Of a DNA stretch of 64,000 nucleotides, positions 44,029 to 51,686 are shown one piece after another. The translations under genes and the position numbers were made by a program. How positions within the stretch are numbered: the stretch's first letter is position 1; each line of letters begins with the position of its first letter. Location of the stretch: positions 1-64,000 of the forward strand of contig JAFGBI010000089.1 in the NCBI GenBank assembly GCA_016933275.1. The letters are read 5' to 3'. Source of the DNA: Polyangiaceae bacterium. Its GTDB lineage: Bacteria > Myxococcota_A > Polyangia > Polyangiales > Polyangiaceae. The notes under the pieces are model-generated. The model saw only the letters and a list, made by a program, of their open reading frames with translations. It ran no database searches and was not told the DNA's origin.

Positions 44029-44781
44029 TCATCGCCAGCCACCCCATTGGCGGCGGTTCTTCACGACGATGTGCTTGGTCCAGTTGTAGCGGAGCTTGTT
44101 CAGATGCCAGATGAGCTTGCGGTCGTAGCGCATCGTCGGGTGCCACTGGTGGAGCATGCTCGTGCGGTCGGAGATCCAGTGGGGAGTCAGCCCGTACTGC
44201 TCGGCGCGATGGAGCAGGTCGAGGTCCTCCTTCCCCCAGTATCGGTACTTCTCGTCGTAGCCGCGGGCGTGAAGGAAGAACTCGCGCCGCGCCGCCTGGC
44301 AGGCTCCAGTGCCGGGACCGAGGCGAAGGGCGCCGAGGGCCGCGAGACCTGCGAAATCTCCCACATCGTGGAGACTCTCGGGGACCGCCTCGGGGAGATC
44401 GTGGCACCTGCAGATGCAGATCAACCGTTCGTCGTGCTGCTGCTGCTCGGCGAGGATGGTCGGGACGAAATCGGGCGCGAAGATCATGTCCGCGTCGGTG
44501 CAGAAGATGAGCCCACCGCTCGCCGCCTGGATCCCGAAGTTCAGGGCGCGCGCTCGGTTCCACATCGCGCCCGTCTCGATCCGCACCAGCCGCGCGTCGT
44601 GCCGGGCTGCACACTCGGCGATCGTACGAGACGCTTCCGGGTCGCTGCCGAAATCGCTCACGACGATCTCGAGCTCGGCAGCGGGAAGTCGCTGCCAGCG
44701 CAGAGATCGCAAGCAGTTCTCGAGCCGGATGCCAGCCCGGTTTCGGATCGGGATGATGGCGGAAACGCGGGCCGTCTCCAA
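44029..44781 (-). CDS. Family 2 glycosyltransferase (galactosyltransferase-like)
   Basis: A 250-residue GT-A enzyme. The N-terminal VSAIIPIRNRAGIRLENCLR and VVSDFGSDPEAS bind the nucleotide, and FCTDADMIFAPDF holds the DxD metal motif. The C-terminal half has YDEKYRYWGKEDLDLLHRAE, the GWGxEDxD-like acceptor block of the chondroitin/beta-1,4-galactosyltransferase group. It probably extends an oligosaccharide. It converges with the GT4-like gene to its left and diverges from the toroid gene to its right. Confidence 0.83.
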   Translation of the reverse strand: METARVSAIIPIRNRAGIRLENCLRSLRWQRLPAAELEIVVSDFGSDPEASRTIAECAARHDARLVRIETGAMWNRARALNFGIQAASGGLIFCTDADMIFAPDFVPTILAEQQQHDERLICICRCHDLPEAVPESLHDVGDFAGLAALGALRLGPGTGACQAARREFFLHARGYDEKYRYWGKEDLDLLHRAEQYGLTPHWISDRTSMLHQWHPTMRYDRKLIWHLNKLRYNWTKHIVVKNRRQWGGWR

Positions 44782-45068
44782 GGAACCTCCAGAGCGATGC
44801 AGCGGGGCGGATCGATAGCGAGCATGCCGACAGAAGACAACTGGTGGTCAGGAGCGGACCAGGTTGTCGCCCACGCCGTCGCGGCTGGCCCGGCGTGGCC
44901 GGGAGCGGATCGACGGATCGCGATCGCCTTCGCCGCCGCCCGACCAGCCGGTACCGATCCGGGGCTCCGGTTGGTTCCTTCGGTTGCCGGCCCCGGCGGC
45001 CTGCGATAGACGACCGAACCGGCACCGGGCTGCTCGGCGGCGGGTGAGCCAGCCCCGGACCTTGGCCA

Positions 45069-46163
45069 GTGATCTTGCGCGACGAAGTCCTAGCATTCAC
45101 CGAAGCGTTGTTCGCTGACGAGCCCGACGGGTATCGGTTCTGGCAAGGTGGCAAGGTCACCCTCCTCTCCACCGCCTTCGCCGTTCTGACCCGCACCCTG
45201 CTCGGTGGCTCGACAGAGCGCGACGTCGAACGTGTCGGGCGAGGCCTCCGGTCGCGTCAGTCCACCACGGGACACTTCGTCGATCCCTCCTTCCGGCCCG
45301 AGGACGCCAGGGGTACTCACCGCCCCGACTACATCGAATGGCAGACCACGTACTACGTCCTCTCTGCCCTCGACGCCCTCGGTGAACGTCCCCAACATGC
45401 CCTCGCCTTCGTCGAGCCGCTTCGTGCCGCGGTGCGCCTCGATCGCTGGCTCGAGGCCAGAAACTGGCGAAACTTCTGGCTCGCTTCGAACGAGATCATG
45501 TTTCTGCTCTACTTCCTCGCGTACCTGGAGCGTCGCCAGGAGGACCGGGCGGCAGCGGCGGTGGCGCACCAAGTGCTCGACCGTCTCGACTCGCGCCAGG
45601 ACCCCGAGACGGGGTACTTCGGCAGCAGTCATGCCAGCATCAACAACCAGATGTACGGGGCGGCGCACATCTACATGTTCTATGACCACTTCGGTCGCCC
45701 CATCCGCTATGCCGAGCAGATCCTCGACACCACGCTGGCGCTGGAGCGAGCGACGGGCCTCTACGGTCACGCCGATGGTGGGGCGTGCGAGGACTACGAC
45801 GCGATCGAGATCCTGCTGAGGGTGAGCCGGCACACGAGCCACCGGCGCTTCGATGTCCGGCAATCGCTCGAACGTACGGCGACCGCGATTCGGGAACGTC
45901 GACGCCCCGGCGCGGGGGGATTCTCGTACCGCCTCGCACCGCCCGGGCTCGCCGCGTGGCTGTGGCGACGCGCGTTCGGCGGGACCTACCGCTACAGCGG
46001 GTGGCGGGCCATGACCTGCCCGCTCTACGCCCCTGACACCTGGGCCACCTTCTTTCGCACGCTCGCCATCGTTGGCATCGACGCCGAGCTCGGCCCGGGA
46101 GGCCCCTGCCTTTTTCCGGAGCTGCCTGCCTGGGGTTACCGGGCGCGGCGCACGACGAAGTAG
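45069..46163 (+). CDS. Alpha/alpha-toroid protein of unknown activity in a glycan locus
   Basis: A 364-residue soluble protein with no signal peptide. Regular helix pairs and Trp/Tyr-rich loops (DYIEWQTTYYVLSALDALGE, NFWLASNEIMFLLYFLAYLE, TGYFGSSHASINNQMYGAAH) suggest an alpha6/alpha6 barrel of the kind seen in glycoside hydrolases, polysaccharide lyases and terpene cyclases. I cannot assign catalytic residues. The location between glycosyltransferases and a Wzx flippase supports a glycan substrate. The start is GTG 45069; the 3' end overlaps the convergent methyltransferase by 28 bp. Confidence 0.65.
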   Translation: MILRDEVLAFTEALFADEPDGYRFWQGGKVTLLSTAFAVLTRTLLGGSTERDVERVGRGLRSRQSTTGHFVDPSFRPEDARGTHRPDYIEWQTTYYVLSALDALGERPQHALAFVEPLRAAVRLDRWLEARNWRNFWLASNEIMFLLYFLAYLERRQEDRAAAAVAHQVLDRLDSRQDPETGYFGSSHASINNQMYGAAHIYMFYDHFGRPIRYAEQILDTTLALERATGLYGHADGGACEDYDAIEILLRVSRHTSHRRFDVRQSLERTATAIRERRRPGAGGFSYRLAPPGLAAWLWRRAFGGTYRYSGWRAMTCPLYAPDTWATFFRTLAIVGIDAELGPGGPCLFPELPAWGYRARRTTK

Positions 46164-46846
46164 TGCCGAGTGAGCATGGCGACGGGACCGAAGACGTCGC
46201 GGAAGAGCTGCCCGATCTCTCGGCGGGTGTAGATGTGGAGGTGGTGCTCGTTGCGCGAGCACCGGCGGTCGGCTTGCTCGGGCGTCTCAGGGAACGCGGA
46301 GCTTCCCACCAGGGCGCCGCCGGGGCGACAGACGCGGGCGAGCTCTTGCAGATAACGGCGGCCGTCCGCCACGGAGAAGTGCTCGATGGCCTCCATGGAT
46401 AGCACGACGTCGAACGTCGCCTCGGAGAACGGCAGGTCGAGCACGCTCCCGACGACGAATTCGGCGTTGCCACTCCCCCAACGGCGACGGCAAAAGTCGA
46501 TGCTCTCGGTGTCCAGATCGATCCCGACGACGTGGCGCGCTTGGCTTGCGACCAGATGAGCCCCCCAACCGAGCCCGCAGCAACTGTCGAGCACCTGCTT
46601 GCCGCGCGCGTGGTCGAAAGCGGACAGGTAACGGAGCAGCATGTGCTCGGTCCAGCCGCTCGCCACGAAGTCAGGGTTGCTGGGCAGCGAGCGGGGATCG
46701 GAGGCGGTGACGCTCTGCCCCACCTCCGCCGCGTTCAGGGCGAGGACCTCGGCGATCCGGCGGCTCACCTCGGGAAGGCGCCGCCAGCGGCGGAAGGTGC
46801 GGCGTCGATGCCAGTCCTCTCTCACGGTACCCAGTAGGCTCATCAT
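46136..46846 (-). CDS. Class I SAM-dependent methyltransferase
   Basis: A 236-residue methyltransferase. Motif I is VLDSCCGLGWGAHLVASQAR, followed by VGIDLDTESIDFCRRR and the late-strand segment FDVVLSMEAIEHFS, typical of UbiE/glycan methyltransferases. The ATG at 46846 overlaps the stop of the upstream GT2 gene (ATGA). It probably methylates a sugar or the reducing-end group of the locus's product. Confidence 0.82.
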   Translation of the reverse strand: MMSLLGTVREDWHRRRTFRRWRRLPEVSRRIAEVLALNAAEVGQSVTASDPRSLPSNPDFVASGWTEHMLLRYLSAFDHARGKQVLDSCCGLGWGAHLVASQARHVVGIDLDTESIDFCRRRWGSGNAEFVVGSVLDLPFSEATFDVVLSMEAIEHFSVADGRRYLQELARVCRPGGALVGSSAFPETPEQADRRCSRNEHHLHIYTRREIGQLFRDVFGPVAMLTRHYFVVRRAR

Positions 46847-47598
46847 GTCCTCATCAGGCAGGCGGCCCCACGGAGGAGCCCGTTGCCCACGCGTCCGGCG
46901 AGGACGTCGCGGCGATAGCGTTCGCGGATGATCACGCGGGACTCCTGTTGGTCCGCGGCCAGCCGGACGCCGATCCGCCTCGGATGCTCGCGTCGGAGGA
47001 GCAGCGGCTGCCGAAGGTTGCGGAGCTTGCCGATCGTGGCGAGGCGGCACCAGAGATCGTAGTCCTGCGCCGTGCGAAAGCCCGCGTCGTAGCCGCCGAG
47101 GTCCAGCACGGGGCGCCGTCGATAGGTGGCTGCGGAATGGGCCAGGGCATTGCGATCCAGCAACCGCAGCTTGATCCCGAGATCGGAGAGTGGGGGGCGG
47201 CCGTGACCCTGGACTTCGCCGGTGTCGTCAATCTTCAGGTATCGGCAGCCAACGACCACGCAGCGAGGGTGGCGCTCGAGGTGGGCGACCTGGGCCTCGA
47301 TACGGCGTGGCAGCGAGAGGTCGTCCGCGTCCTGTCGCACGACGTACTCTCCAGTTGCCAGGCGAAGGCCGATGTTCAGCGCTCGCGTGAGGCCCACGTT
47401 CGCCTGGTGAATGACCACGGCGCGCGGATCCTCCCGACCCAGAGCGTCGAGGACGGTGGGCGAATCGTCCGTGGAGCCGTCGTCGATCAGGATCAGCTCG
47501 AAGTCGCGGAAGGACTGGACGAGGATGCTGCGGATCGCCGCCTCGAGGTGGGGTCCCCCATTGTGGACGCAGCACAGCACGGAGACTCGGGCGCTCAC
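46843..47598 (-). CDS. Family 2 glycosyltransferase
   Basis: A 251-residue GT-A enzyme. SVLCCVHNGGPHLEAAIRSI begins the fold, then LILIDDGSTDDSPTVL, the DxD-type QDADDLSLPRR and the ANVGLTRALNIGL donor loop. The C-terminus (YDAGFRTAQDYDLWCRLATI) matches the acceptor-side ED/QDYDLW motif. Its ATG overlaps the flippase stop by 4 bp, so flippase, GT2 and methyltransferase form one coupled operon. Confidence 0.87.
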   Translation of the reverse strand: MSARVSVLCCVHNGGPHLEAAIRSILVQSFRDFELILIDDGSTDDSPTVLDALGREDPRAVVIHQANVGLTRALNIGLRLATGEYVVRQDADDLSLPRRIEAQVAHLERHPRCVVVGCRYLKIDDTGEVQGHGRPPLSDLGIKLRLLDRNALAHSAATYRRRPVLDLGGYDAGFRTAQDYDLWCRLATIGKLRNLRQPLLLRREHPRRIGVRLAADQQESRVIIRERYRRDVLAGRVGNGLLRGAACLMRT

Positions 47599-48983
47599 AC
47601 CGGTTGCACCTCCGGCGGTGCGGGGAGCATTCGGATCCCTCGCAGCACGAACAGGAAGGTCAGCACCCCCATGACCGTGTGCCCGATCAGCGTCGAGTAC
47701 ACGAGTCCCGGCGCGCGGTAGGGGCCGACCAGTATCAAATCGAGCGTCACGTTGACAACTCCGCCCAGAGCAGTGAGCGAAGCCATCGCCGCGGGCCTAC
47801 CCAGCGACACCATGAAGGCACCGCTCGCCACCTGGGCGACGCATTTCACCACGAGCAGCGGCGCGGCGATGCGCATCAGCACCATGGCCCCCGAGTACTC
47901 CGGCAGGAGGAACGGCAGGACGAACGTGGAGGCGAAGTAGAGGCTGGCGAGCCCCAATCCGAACATCGCCCCCATCCCGGTGGATCGCCAGAAGAGCGAA
48001 GAGATGCGCTGAGACTGGCCCTTGCCGAGGGCGTGGGCCATGTCCGCACTGAGGACGAGCACATAGGCGCCGAGCGCGATGAGCGGGAAGTCGAAGAGCC
48101 GAAACATCAGGTAGTAGTCAGCCGCCTCCTCCTTGGTCAGGTAGGCATGGACGAAGAGCATGTCGACACGTCCGTAGAGGAAGCCGGCGAGCCCATTTAG
48201 CATGAGCGGCAGCCCGAACCAGAAGGTCTCCCGGGACAGGTCCGGTTCTCCCTCCACCTTCTGCCACGATCGGAGGACCTTTCGATAGACCTGGACCAAG
48301 AACGTCGTCGTGCCCAAGGCGGCCAGGGTCGTTTCGATGACGAAGACCTTTACGATGCTGAGACCCCCCGGCAAGACCGCGAGGATCACGGCGAGCTGGG
48401 TCAGATCGATGCTGAGCGCGGTGGCGGAGACACGCCGGAAATGGCCGCTGCCCTCGAGCGTGCCTTGCAGGACGAAGGTGACGCTCTTCGCCATGATCCG
48501 CAGCCCGACGAGCACCAGCAGGACGGTCGCCCAATCGCCGAACGACGACCGGAAGAGCCACATCGTGATGCCATAGAGGAGCCCGGACAGGGTGGCGAAG
48601 CCTGCGGCGAGGCGCAGCGCCGATCGCGCGTAGGCCCGGAGACGGCCCTGGTCTCCGGCGCCTCGCTCCTTGGCCACGAACCGCGAGACCGTCTGGCGTA
48701 GACCGAAGGCGCCAAACATCTCGAACAGGTAGGCGACCGAGAGCGCCACGCCGTAGATGCCGTAGTCGGCCTTGTCGAGCGCTGCCGTGTATATGAATAG
48801 GAAGATCGCCGAGAGCCCCCCGCCCCCGAGTACCTGCGCCAAGCGCCAGAGCGAGTTTCTGAGGAGCGAGCGGTCTTCGGCCTCTGCCAAGCAGCGAGTC
48901 CTTTCGAGGATGACGGGACGTCCCGTGCCGCGCCGCCAACCGGGCTCGGCTTGGGTCTCGAGGGGGCGTCCCCAGAGCAGCAA
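47595..48983 (-). CDS. Wzx-type oligosaccharide flippase
   Basis: About 462 residues with 12-14 predicted transmembrane helices in the MATE/MOP pattern (NSLWRLAQVLGGGGLSAIFL, LRQTVSRFVAKERGAGDQ, FWFGLPLMLNGLAGFLYGRV). Wzx proteins move undecaprenyl-linked repeat units across the inner membrane. The start is uncertain: the TTG at 48983 falls inside repeat C, so the true start may be a later TTG or similar codon in the first ~35 codons. First gene of a three-gene operon. Confidence 0.85.
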   Translation of the reverse strand: MLLWGRPLETQAEPGWRRGTGRPVILERTRCLAEAEDRSLLRNSLWRLAQVLGGGGLSAIFLFIYTAALDKADYGIYGVALSVAYLFEMFGAFGLRQTVSRFVAKERGAGDQGRLRAYARSALRLAAGFATLSGLLYGITMWLFRSSFGDWATVLLVLVGLRIMAKSVTFVLQGTLEGSGHFRRVSATALSIDLTQLAVILAVLPGGLSIVKVFVIETTLAALGTTTFLVQVYRKVLRSWQKVEGEPDLSRETFWFGLPLMLNGLAGFLYGRVDMLFVHAYLTKEEAADYYLMFRLFDFPLIALGAYVLVLSADMAHALGKGQSQRISSLFWRSTGMGAMFGLGLASLYFASTFVLPFLLPEYSGAMVLMRIAAPLLVVKCVAQVASGAFMVSLGRPAAMASLTALGGVVNVTLDLILVGPYRAPGLVYSTLIGHTVMGVLTFLFVLRGIRMLPAPPEVQPV

Positions 48984-49015
48984 TCAGGTTGACCGCTGCG
49001 ATGAATCAACGACCT
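48980..49015 (+). repeat. Repeat C, copy 1
   Basis: A 36-bp sequence matching 51335-51370 at 31 of 36 positions. It forms a small hairpin (GTTGA with TCAAC around GCTGCG). It overlaps the putative first codon of the flippase gene and is followed by repeat A and then repeat B. Confidence 0.7.
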
Positions 49016-49024
49016 AACCCGGCG

Positions 49025-49165
49025 GAGCCGGAACCAGCGCGGCCACCAGCGGTCGGCGGTCAGCGGTCAGGTAGAACGTGGAGACCCTGGTTGTTGACGC
49101 CTGATCGCCGATGGCCACGAGAACACTGAGAAATATTCTGCCAGATCCGGTCAAGATCACACCGC
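49025..49165 (-). repeat. Dispersed structured repeat A, copy 2
   Basis: About 141 bp matching 15641-15780, including the exact shared block GGTCAGGTAGAACGTGGAGA. The stem is 49053-49063 with 49101-49111. Compared with copy 1, an A-T pair in this stem has become G-C with both strands changed. The CGGTCAG-type heptamer is repeated one more time on its left side. It lies between repeats C and B. Confidence 0.75.
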
Positions 49166-49172
49166 CAAGGGA

Positions 49173-49290
49173 CTGGAGCACCGAACTGGCATTGGATCCT
49201 GCCAGAGGCGCCGCTCGAGACGTACCCTCGCCGGACGTGGGTGTGTTTCCAGCGCCACCGCTGCTGTGGGAAACCTGGTCGGTGCTCTAG
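49173..49290. repeat. Structured repeat B, copy 1
   Basis: The terminal arms CTGGAGCACCGA (49173-49184) and TCGGTGCTCTAG (49279-49290) pair over 12 positions with one wobble. Inside are a 6-bp hairpin CTGGCA/TGCCAG (49186-49191 with 49200-49205) and another, GTTTCC/GGAAAC (49245-49250 with 49269-49274). The same three-stem layout is found in copy 2 with different base pairs. Confidence 0.75.
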
Positions 49291-49836
49291 CACAGAGGCA
49301 GGGATGGCGCGCGACGCGCGCTCGCGTGCACGTTGGATCGGGCGGTGACGGTCTCCACGAGGTCGAGCGCTGGCGCATCGTCGACCAGCTGGACGACGAT
49401 GAAGGAACGTCCGTGCGGTCCTCGAGAACCCTTGCCCCCGCGGTCCGCCGTCGCGAGAGCAGAGAACGTGCCAAACGGTGTCGCAGGTGAGCTTTCCGCG
49501 CACACCGTGGTGCCCACGTCACACCACCTCGGGGAAGTGTATTCGGCTTGCCACAGTGGCTTCTGCTGACGCCATCCTGTGCATGCGGCCCAGGGGCCGA
49601 TGCCTCGTAACTCCGCTCCGTTCCTGGATATCTTCGGCGGGGAATGAACCCCTACCGGACCAAAGGGCACCGACCCCTGTGCTGCGAGCTGGTCAACGTC
49701 GGCGGGCAGGTCGGCCGGAACGAGTGGCATAGAAAATGCTTACCGAGGCGCAGCTGGATACCGGGCTGGGCTTCGGCCTTGGTACCGGGACCTTCCGTCG
49801 GGTCCGCGACCGACCGCCCATCAACCCAGGGTCTCT

Positions 49837-51330
49837 ATGGCGAACCAAACCACCGACCATCACGGACGAAGCGATTGGCCGCGGCGGGTCGGGCTTCTCA
49901 ACGACTACTTGAGGATTCCGTACGCGAACGGCTCCTCGTTCGCGAGTCAGTTCCTCTACCGTGAGCTCGGGAACCGCGGCGTCGACGTGACCGTGCTCGG
50001 ACCCGCCGACCCGGCCGCGAAACCTGCCGATCTTCCGCGTCGCCACGTCGCCTTCGGCTCGGTCCCCCTACGCAGCCACCCTGGTGTTCGTCTCCCCCTG
50101 CCGACACCGACCGGTCTGCAGGCGGTGGCGGCCTTGGAGTTCGACGTCACTCTCGCCCACACCAGCAGCGGCTTCTTGGACCTCGGGGCGTGGCTGCGAA
50201 TCAAGCACGATGTCCCGTTCATCTGCGTGAACACGGTCCACCTGCCGAGCGTCTACAACGTGATCCTCCCGGTGAAGCTCCAAGAGAGCCCGGTCGCTCA
50301 ACGGTTCATGGGCGAATGGTTCATGCCACGCGTCGAGAAGCTCACCGTCGCCAATTACAACAACAGCGACGGCCTCATCGTGCTCAGCGAGGGGCTCGAA
50401 CGCTACTGGCGAAGCCGCGGGATCACGGTCCCCATCCACGTGATCCCGCGAGCGGTGGAACCGAGGATCTTCGACGTCTCGCGCGACGAGGATCCGTTCG
50501 ATCCGACCGCGAAGCGTGGCGGGCGGCTCCTCTGCGTCTGCCGCCACACCCGCGAGAAGGAGGTCGAACGGCTCCTGGATGTGTTTGCCAAATGGATTGC
50601 GCCCGCGGTGCCGGAGGCGACGCTCACGCTCGTTGGCGACGGTCCCGATCACGACCTCTTCCGGGCTCGCGCCAGGGAGCTCGGGATCGCCGATCGTACC
50701 TTCTTCCCTGGCGAGTTCCCGGTCACCGACATCCCGACCTTCTATCGGTTCGCGGATCTGTTCGTCTATGCGTCCCTGAGCGAAACCTACGGGCAGGTCG
50801 TGAGCGAGGCTCTTTGGTGCGGCCTCCCCGTGGTGGCGGTCGATGACCAGATGGGGGTCTCGAGCCAGGTGCGGGATGGGGAGACCGGGGTCTTGGTGAC
50901 TCCTGGTCCCGACCGCGATCTGAATGACTGGCGATTCGGGAGCGAGGTGGTCGCCCTGCTGAAGAACCGGGCAAGGCGCGGGGCGCTGGCGGCCGAGGCC
51001 GCGAGCAGCGCGCGGCGCCGAGTGGAGCCGGGTCGGGTCGTGGAGCAGTACTTCATGGCCTTCGATGAGGCGCGTCGGCACTGCGCGGACACCAAGGCGG
51101 CGCGCGCGCGTCAGAACTCGTACTCGTTCCTCGCTCGTTGGGGCTGGGTGGAGCTGACCGTCAGCGGGCTCGGCCTGCTTCGGCCGCCTGCGGTGGTGAA
51201 TCGTCATGGTCGCCGCCAGCCGACGTGGGAGGCGCTCGAGGCGCCCTTCGACAGCGAAGCGAATGTGTTCCCCTCGCGTTCCACCGATCCGGGGGTCGAA
51301 CCCCGCGACGAGGCGGTCGTCGGGGCCTAG
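49837..51330 (+). CDS. GT4 glycosyltransferase
   Basis: A 497-residue GT-B enzyme. The first domain has VGLLNDYLRIPYANGSSFAS and FDVTLAHTSSGFLDLGAWLR. The donor domain has LLCVCRHTREKEVERLLDVF, VGDGPDHDLFRARARELGI and the EX7E motif in YASLSETYGQVVSEALWCG. The last ~100 residues are an extension of unknown role. It would add a sugar from an NDP-sugar, most like diacylglycerol or glycan alpha-transferases. The gene is bracketed by repeat arrays C-A-B on the left and C-B on the right. Confidence 0.87.
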   Translation: MANQTTDHHGRSDWPRRVGLLNDYLRIPYANGSSFASQFLYRELGNRGVDVTVLGPADPAAKPADLPRRHVAFGSVPLRSHPGVRLPLPTPTGLQAVAALEFDVTLAHTSSGFLDLGAWLRIKHDVPFICVNTVHLPSVYNVILPVKLQESPVAQRFMGEWFMPRVEKLTVANYNNSDGLIVLSEGLERYWRSRGITVPIHVIPRAVEPRIFDVSRDEDPFDPTAKRGGRLLCVCRHTREKEVERLLDVFAKWIAPAVPEATLTLVGDGPDHDLFRARARELGIADRTFFPGEFPVTDIPTFYRFADLFVYASLSETYGQVVSEALWCGLPVVAVDDQMGVSSQVRDGETGVLVTPGPDRDLNDWRFGSEVVALLKNRARRGALAAEAASSARRRVEPGRVVEQYFMAFDEARRHCADTKAARARQNSYSFLARWGWVELTVSGLGLLRPPAVVNRHGRRQPTWEALEAPFDSEANVFPSRSTDPGVEPRDEAVVGA

Positions 51331-51334
51331 AGGA

Positions 51335-51370
51335 GCAATCAGGTTGATTGCTGCGTCAAATCAACGACCT
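51335..51370 (+). repeat. Repeat C, copy 2
   Basis: 36 bp, 31 of 36 identical to 48980-49015. It forms a 6-bp hairpin stem GTTGAT/ATCAAC. It begins 5 bases after the glycosyltransferase stop and overlaps the first two bases of repeat B. Confidence 0.7.
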
Positions 51371-51439
51371 AGAGCACCGAACCGGCAGCAGACCTCTCCA
51401 ACGCTGCCGTTGCTGTCGGCAACTTGATCGGTGCTCTAG
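51369..51439. repeat. Structured repeat B, copy 2 (cruciform element)
   Basis: A 71-bp element with perfect 12-bp terminal arms, CTAGAGCACCGA (51369-51380) and TCGGTGCTCTAG (51428-51439). Inside are two further hairpins, CGGCAGC/GCTGCCG (51383-51389 with 51403-51409) and GTTGC/GCAAC (51409-51413 with 51419-51423). These give a three-way-junction fold as RNA or a cruciform as DNA. Confidence 0.8.
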
Positions 51440-51686
51440 TCCGGCGTCCGAGGACTCGGGGACGATCGGGCGTTGCCCTGGTCCGCGTGCTCGCGGTACC
51501 CACCCACCGAGCGCGGGCAGCCCACATGACCTCCGTGCGGCCGTTCGGGTTGCGCCACCGGGAGACCGTTTGGGTGCACCCGCTCGTCGGGGCCGATCCC
51601 GTTCCGGGAACGCGGACGCGGTGCCGACCAACCTGTCCGAATCCTGACATTCGCGCTCACAAAGGTGACCGGCGGCTGACCGCGCG

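Larger units (their letters stand above)
49019..49836. other. Repeat-rich intergenic region
   Basis: The left part holds repeats A and B. From 49292 to 49836 no gene is supported. A minus-strand frame (49287-49730) has a protein-like end (SFIVVQLVDDAPALDLVETV) but no recognised domain or credible start; its stop lies inside repeat B, so it may be a decayed gene. Confidence 0.45.
51331..51686. other. Intergenic region with repeats C and B
   Basis: Repeats C and B follow the glycosyltransferase stop directly (51335-51439). The rest to 51686 has no supported gene and probably holds the promoter of the radical SAM gene. Confidence 0.6.

Noticed and set aside
49287-49730. Minus-strand open frame as a real gene
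   Set aside because: No recognised domain or convincing start, and its stop is supplied by repeat B; noted only as a possible decayed gene.
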